Shown here piece by piece: positions 60,851 to 64,000 of a stretch of DNA of 64,000 bases (positions are counted from its first letter, which is position 1; each line of letters opens with the position of its first letter). Origin of the DNA: Strongylocentrotus droebachiensis. Its lineage: Eukaryota; Echinodermata; Echinoidea; Camarodonta; Strongylocentrotidae. Under the pieces are notes generated by a model that was not told the origin of the DNA, did no database searches, and worked only from the letters and a program-made list of their open reading frames with translations. A program made the position numbers and the translations under genes. Where the stretch lies: NCBI GenBank assembly GCA_035222895.1, contig JAVYIG010007911.1, forward strand, positions 31,495 through 95,494, written 5' to 3'.

Positions 60851-63800
60851 TCATCATTTTTATTAATATTTTAATCTTTTACCAGCATATGGCTCCTGTT
60901 GGTTTTGTTGTCTTGTTTTTTTCGGGCAATCATTGTTCAACCAGCTCTTACCTTCCAAATAAGGAGAATGCTTCACACATCCAAGCGCATAAACACAATT
61001 ATCACACACATGTATTTCAATTCCCCATGCCCCTGTTTTTAGGTAACTAGTTGCCATCTCGTCAACCAGTAAACCACATCTTCCTATGTTCCTCGCGTTG
61101 CAATCCCGATCCCCGACCCAATTTCTAGAAAAACTAGAAGAATAAATGGGTCAAAAGTTCACGCTAATATATTCTCACGTAGTGTCAAACCATGTCAAAC
61201 CATACTACGTAGCGCGAAATAGGTCAACAGCCACGCATCAATGCATATCAACCATGTACTTACATGCCTACCAAACACCACACTTTGAATAGTGTGCGAT
61301 TTGTATAACTTGTTCGTGTGTGTGTGTGTGAGTGTGTACGTACCGGTATCTATAGCTCTCCCTGCCTAGCCTATACATACTGTTCCTGGTATGGTTGGTG
61401 CATCTGCAGTGGCTGAAAGTTTTGGTCGTGAGAGTTTTGCATGATGGTTTAGGCTAGATTTCCAGACCTGCGACTTACTCTTTCATTCATGTCCGTGATG
61501 GCTAGAAGACGATGATTATTGATACTGCTGATGATGATAATGGTGATGATGATGCTGATAATTTATAATGACGATGATGACAATGACGAGAGTAGTGGTG
61601 ATCATGATGATAATGATAATGCCTATAAATAATATTGATATATTATATATATATTTTTTTTTTTTTTTTTTTTTTTTTTGGGGGGGGGGGGCACTGTTTG
61701 TTCAACAATATCCTCTTCCCTTCCAAGAAAGGAAAAGGTTTCACACAAATACAAACACAAATGACCTAACGCATAGACAAACTAAAATCAAGATAGAGTT
61801 TAACCGTGGCCCTATAGACTATATACAGCTAACACGAAGCAGAAACACGAAGTTGCAAACCATCCAGAGACTCCTAATATTAATAAATTGCGTTACTGAC
61901 AAATTAATTATATCATTACAAATCTTTATTCTCAGTTTTCTTATGTATAGGTCTAACTGATTTTCTTATAAAACTTAAGATATGGCGTATAATTATAGTC
62001 AATACTGAATGAACGCCATTAAACTATTACCAACAACAACAACAACACCTACAGCTAACTCGTTATATACAAACAATCACATTTCCCAGAAACCTTTCCC
62101 TGCCCTGCACATGCCCTGGGTTTACGTTACTAGCTCTTGCCATCACTCTCTCGATCGCATTCCGATTTCATCAACCAGTACCCAAACTAAATAATTGCAT
62201 CTAACTGGCTACGCGTTCCTCTCTTTTATCGATGATGAACTTGAACAGTCATTTCACGACATGAATTTAGAGCCTACAAGTTCCAATTGCAATTCAACGT
62301 GCTCCCGAGGGACACACCACCTTCTTCGGTAACCTAACTGGCTTTATGGATTGCTGGTAGAAAAAAAAGATGATATTAATATGTATATTTGTTTTAAATA
62401 TATTACAACAAAGTTATATTTTCAGTTATAGAGTCATCAAGGTCTCTTTTTTTTCTAACTTGCCTTCCCCAAATCTTTTCCTTCACCTTCAGAGTTGATG
62501 TAATCAAAGTAATCTTCGTAAATTAAGTTTTATCTTGTGTACAAACCAGCCTTCTATGTTCTAGATGACAATAGTGAATATGTGTCATCATTTTCCTTAA
62601 TTTGTTTTTAGTTTTTAAATCAGGGTTCCGAAATCGTTCATGCCTCCTACATTAAATTGGTTTGCATAAAAATAATGAACGTTACATTGATGGATAGTCA
62701 TGTAGAAAGAGTAAGCATACTTCTATGGTGTATATATTAATTAGACAAAGCTAGCTGGTTTATGTGAGGAATTATATAACATATGTGTTTTAATGTTTTA
62801 TTTGTTATTGACATTTAACTGTTCCATGGCATCTCGATCTGAATGCTTTTTCTTTCTTGTGTGGAAAACTATGAAATTTTGACATGATTGTTTCAAGTCA
62901 TAATCAGATGCAAAAGGAGTCAAGATGACATAATGAAAATATATACAGAGATAGGTAGAATGATTAGATATTTATATATAAGGAGATAGACAACTCCTCC
63001 CACCCCCCCCCCCCCCCTCCCCGGGTGGAGGGAGGTCTGCTTGAGAGATTGAAGACACATTAAAAAATAAAAGGAAAATAGGAATGAGAGATATAGCACG
63101 GTGTGAAGAAGAAAAAAATATTTAAAAAAATAAAAAAAAATAAATAAGTACTGTACAAGAAAGAGAAAGTGAGGGAGACATAAAAAAGAGAGAGATATAG
63201 CAAGATGTGAGAGAAAGATGAGAATATTGTCAACTGCACAGATTTCATTGGTTAGGAAAATGGGAGCAAGAGAAAAAAATGAAGTCGTGATGAGGAGAGC
63301 AGAGGTATCGTGCATAATGCAAAATTAAAAAACCGTATGAGAGGATGATTGAGAGATGGAAACAGAAGCAGATATCAGACAGACAAGAGAGAGGATAGAA
63401 ATTATTGGAAAGAAGAAAATTTACAAAGGAAGACAATAAATAAATGAACCCCATGTTTGCCATGTGCCCATTATGCACAACTTTGGTCCCGTCTGTCACG
63501 ATTTGTGACAAGTTTGAATAAAATAAAATCATGACTGTTAGAGAAAATGTACACTTATTATTGAGAGAGAGGGAGAGTTATTGAAAGGTGGAACTAGAAA
63601 AGATACAAGGGAAAATGATCAGGTTAGATGGGGAAAAGATAAAGAAAGGAAGATGGAGAAAGATGAAGGGTACGTGGGTGTGATATGATGAGACAGACAA
63701 AAATATACAACTCTGAGAAAGTACAAACATAATAGCGAAGGGAGGTGAGATGAGAAGAGAAAACAAACGACCAGAACATAATTATATAAATGGCCTGCAG

Positions 63801-64000
63801 AGAGAGAAATGATAAAGAAAAGCATATAATAATAAGAAAATAGAAGTTATGCCCTTCATACCAGGGGCGGCGATTTCTTTTCATGACCGGGGGGGGGGGG
63901 GACGAAATGCGAGGAACGAGGGAGGAGTGACGTAATGAGCCAAAACGTTTTTTTTGGGGGAGGGAGAAAAAAAATCCGCATCATCATCGCTCTTACAATA
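60851..64000. other. Intergenic, no gene seen
   Basis: T26-G12 at 61654-61691, (GT)n near 61317, (GAT)n near 61530, purine-rich tract 62960-63850, C16-like run at 63004-63016. Minus-strand Phe/Ser/Leu-rich ORFs are translations of the purine tract. Confidence 0.5.

Overview
The window looks like animal nuclear DNA, most likely from an echinoderm such as a sea urchin. It is AT-rich, has short exons in kilobase introns with GT/AG borders, carries abundant short transposon-derived repeats, and encodes metazoan protein families. The species call is an inference from sequence style and divergence; I could not search a database.

Three genes can be supported. (1) On the + strand at 11.6-14.7 kb, four exons encode nearly all of a nucleotide-sugar transporter of the SLC35A1/SLC35A3 group; only the first few residues are missing. 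(2) On the - strand at 39.7-25.2 kb, twelve exons with fully compatible splice phases encode a SMURF-type HECT E3 ubiquitin ligase: second half of the C2 domain, three WW domains, complete HECT domain. The first part of the C2 domain was not found. (3) On the + strand at 55.1-59.6 kb, a GC-rich 5' region and three phase-compatible exons encode a small acidic protein that I do not recognise. The three genes have no obvious shared pathway; they appear to be neighbours only. SMURF proteins act in BMP/TGF-beta signalling and the transporter supplies the Golgi with sugar nucleotides.

The rest (about 95 percent) is intron and intergenic DNA packed with non-autonomous elements. 0-11 kb: TIR and foldback MITEs, a tRNA-Leu-like relic. 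11.2-11.6 kb: a Tc1/mariner-like TIR element just upstream of the first transporter exon found. 16.7-19.4 kb: tRNA-derived SINE with a nested hairpin, then a 529-bp foldback nested in another TIR element. 20-25 kb: more MITEs and the presumed SMURF 3' region. 26-40 kb: SMURF introns with further MITE copies and a tandem duplication of a coding exon's 3' end together with its splice donor. 42-44 kb: a hAT-like element with a perfect 8-bp target duplication inserted in a tRNA-SINE promoter and carrying a LINE reverse-transcriptase fragment, then an 11-copy 70-bp array inside another MITE. 48-49 kb: a CpG-rich TIR element nested in a foldback MITE. 60.2-60.8 kb: a 67-bp minisatellite. Purine- or pyrimidine-rich tracts lie at 36.6, 41, 47.7 and 63 kb.

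The most unusual signals are the exon-plus-donor tandem duplication in SMURF, the repeated transposon-in-transposon nesting, the MITE-borne 70-bp satellite, and the two overlapping protein-like reading frames at 55.1-55.4 kb.
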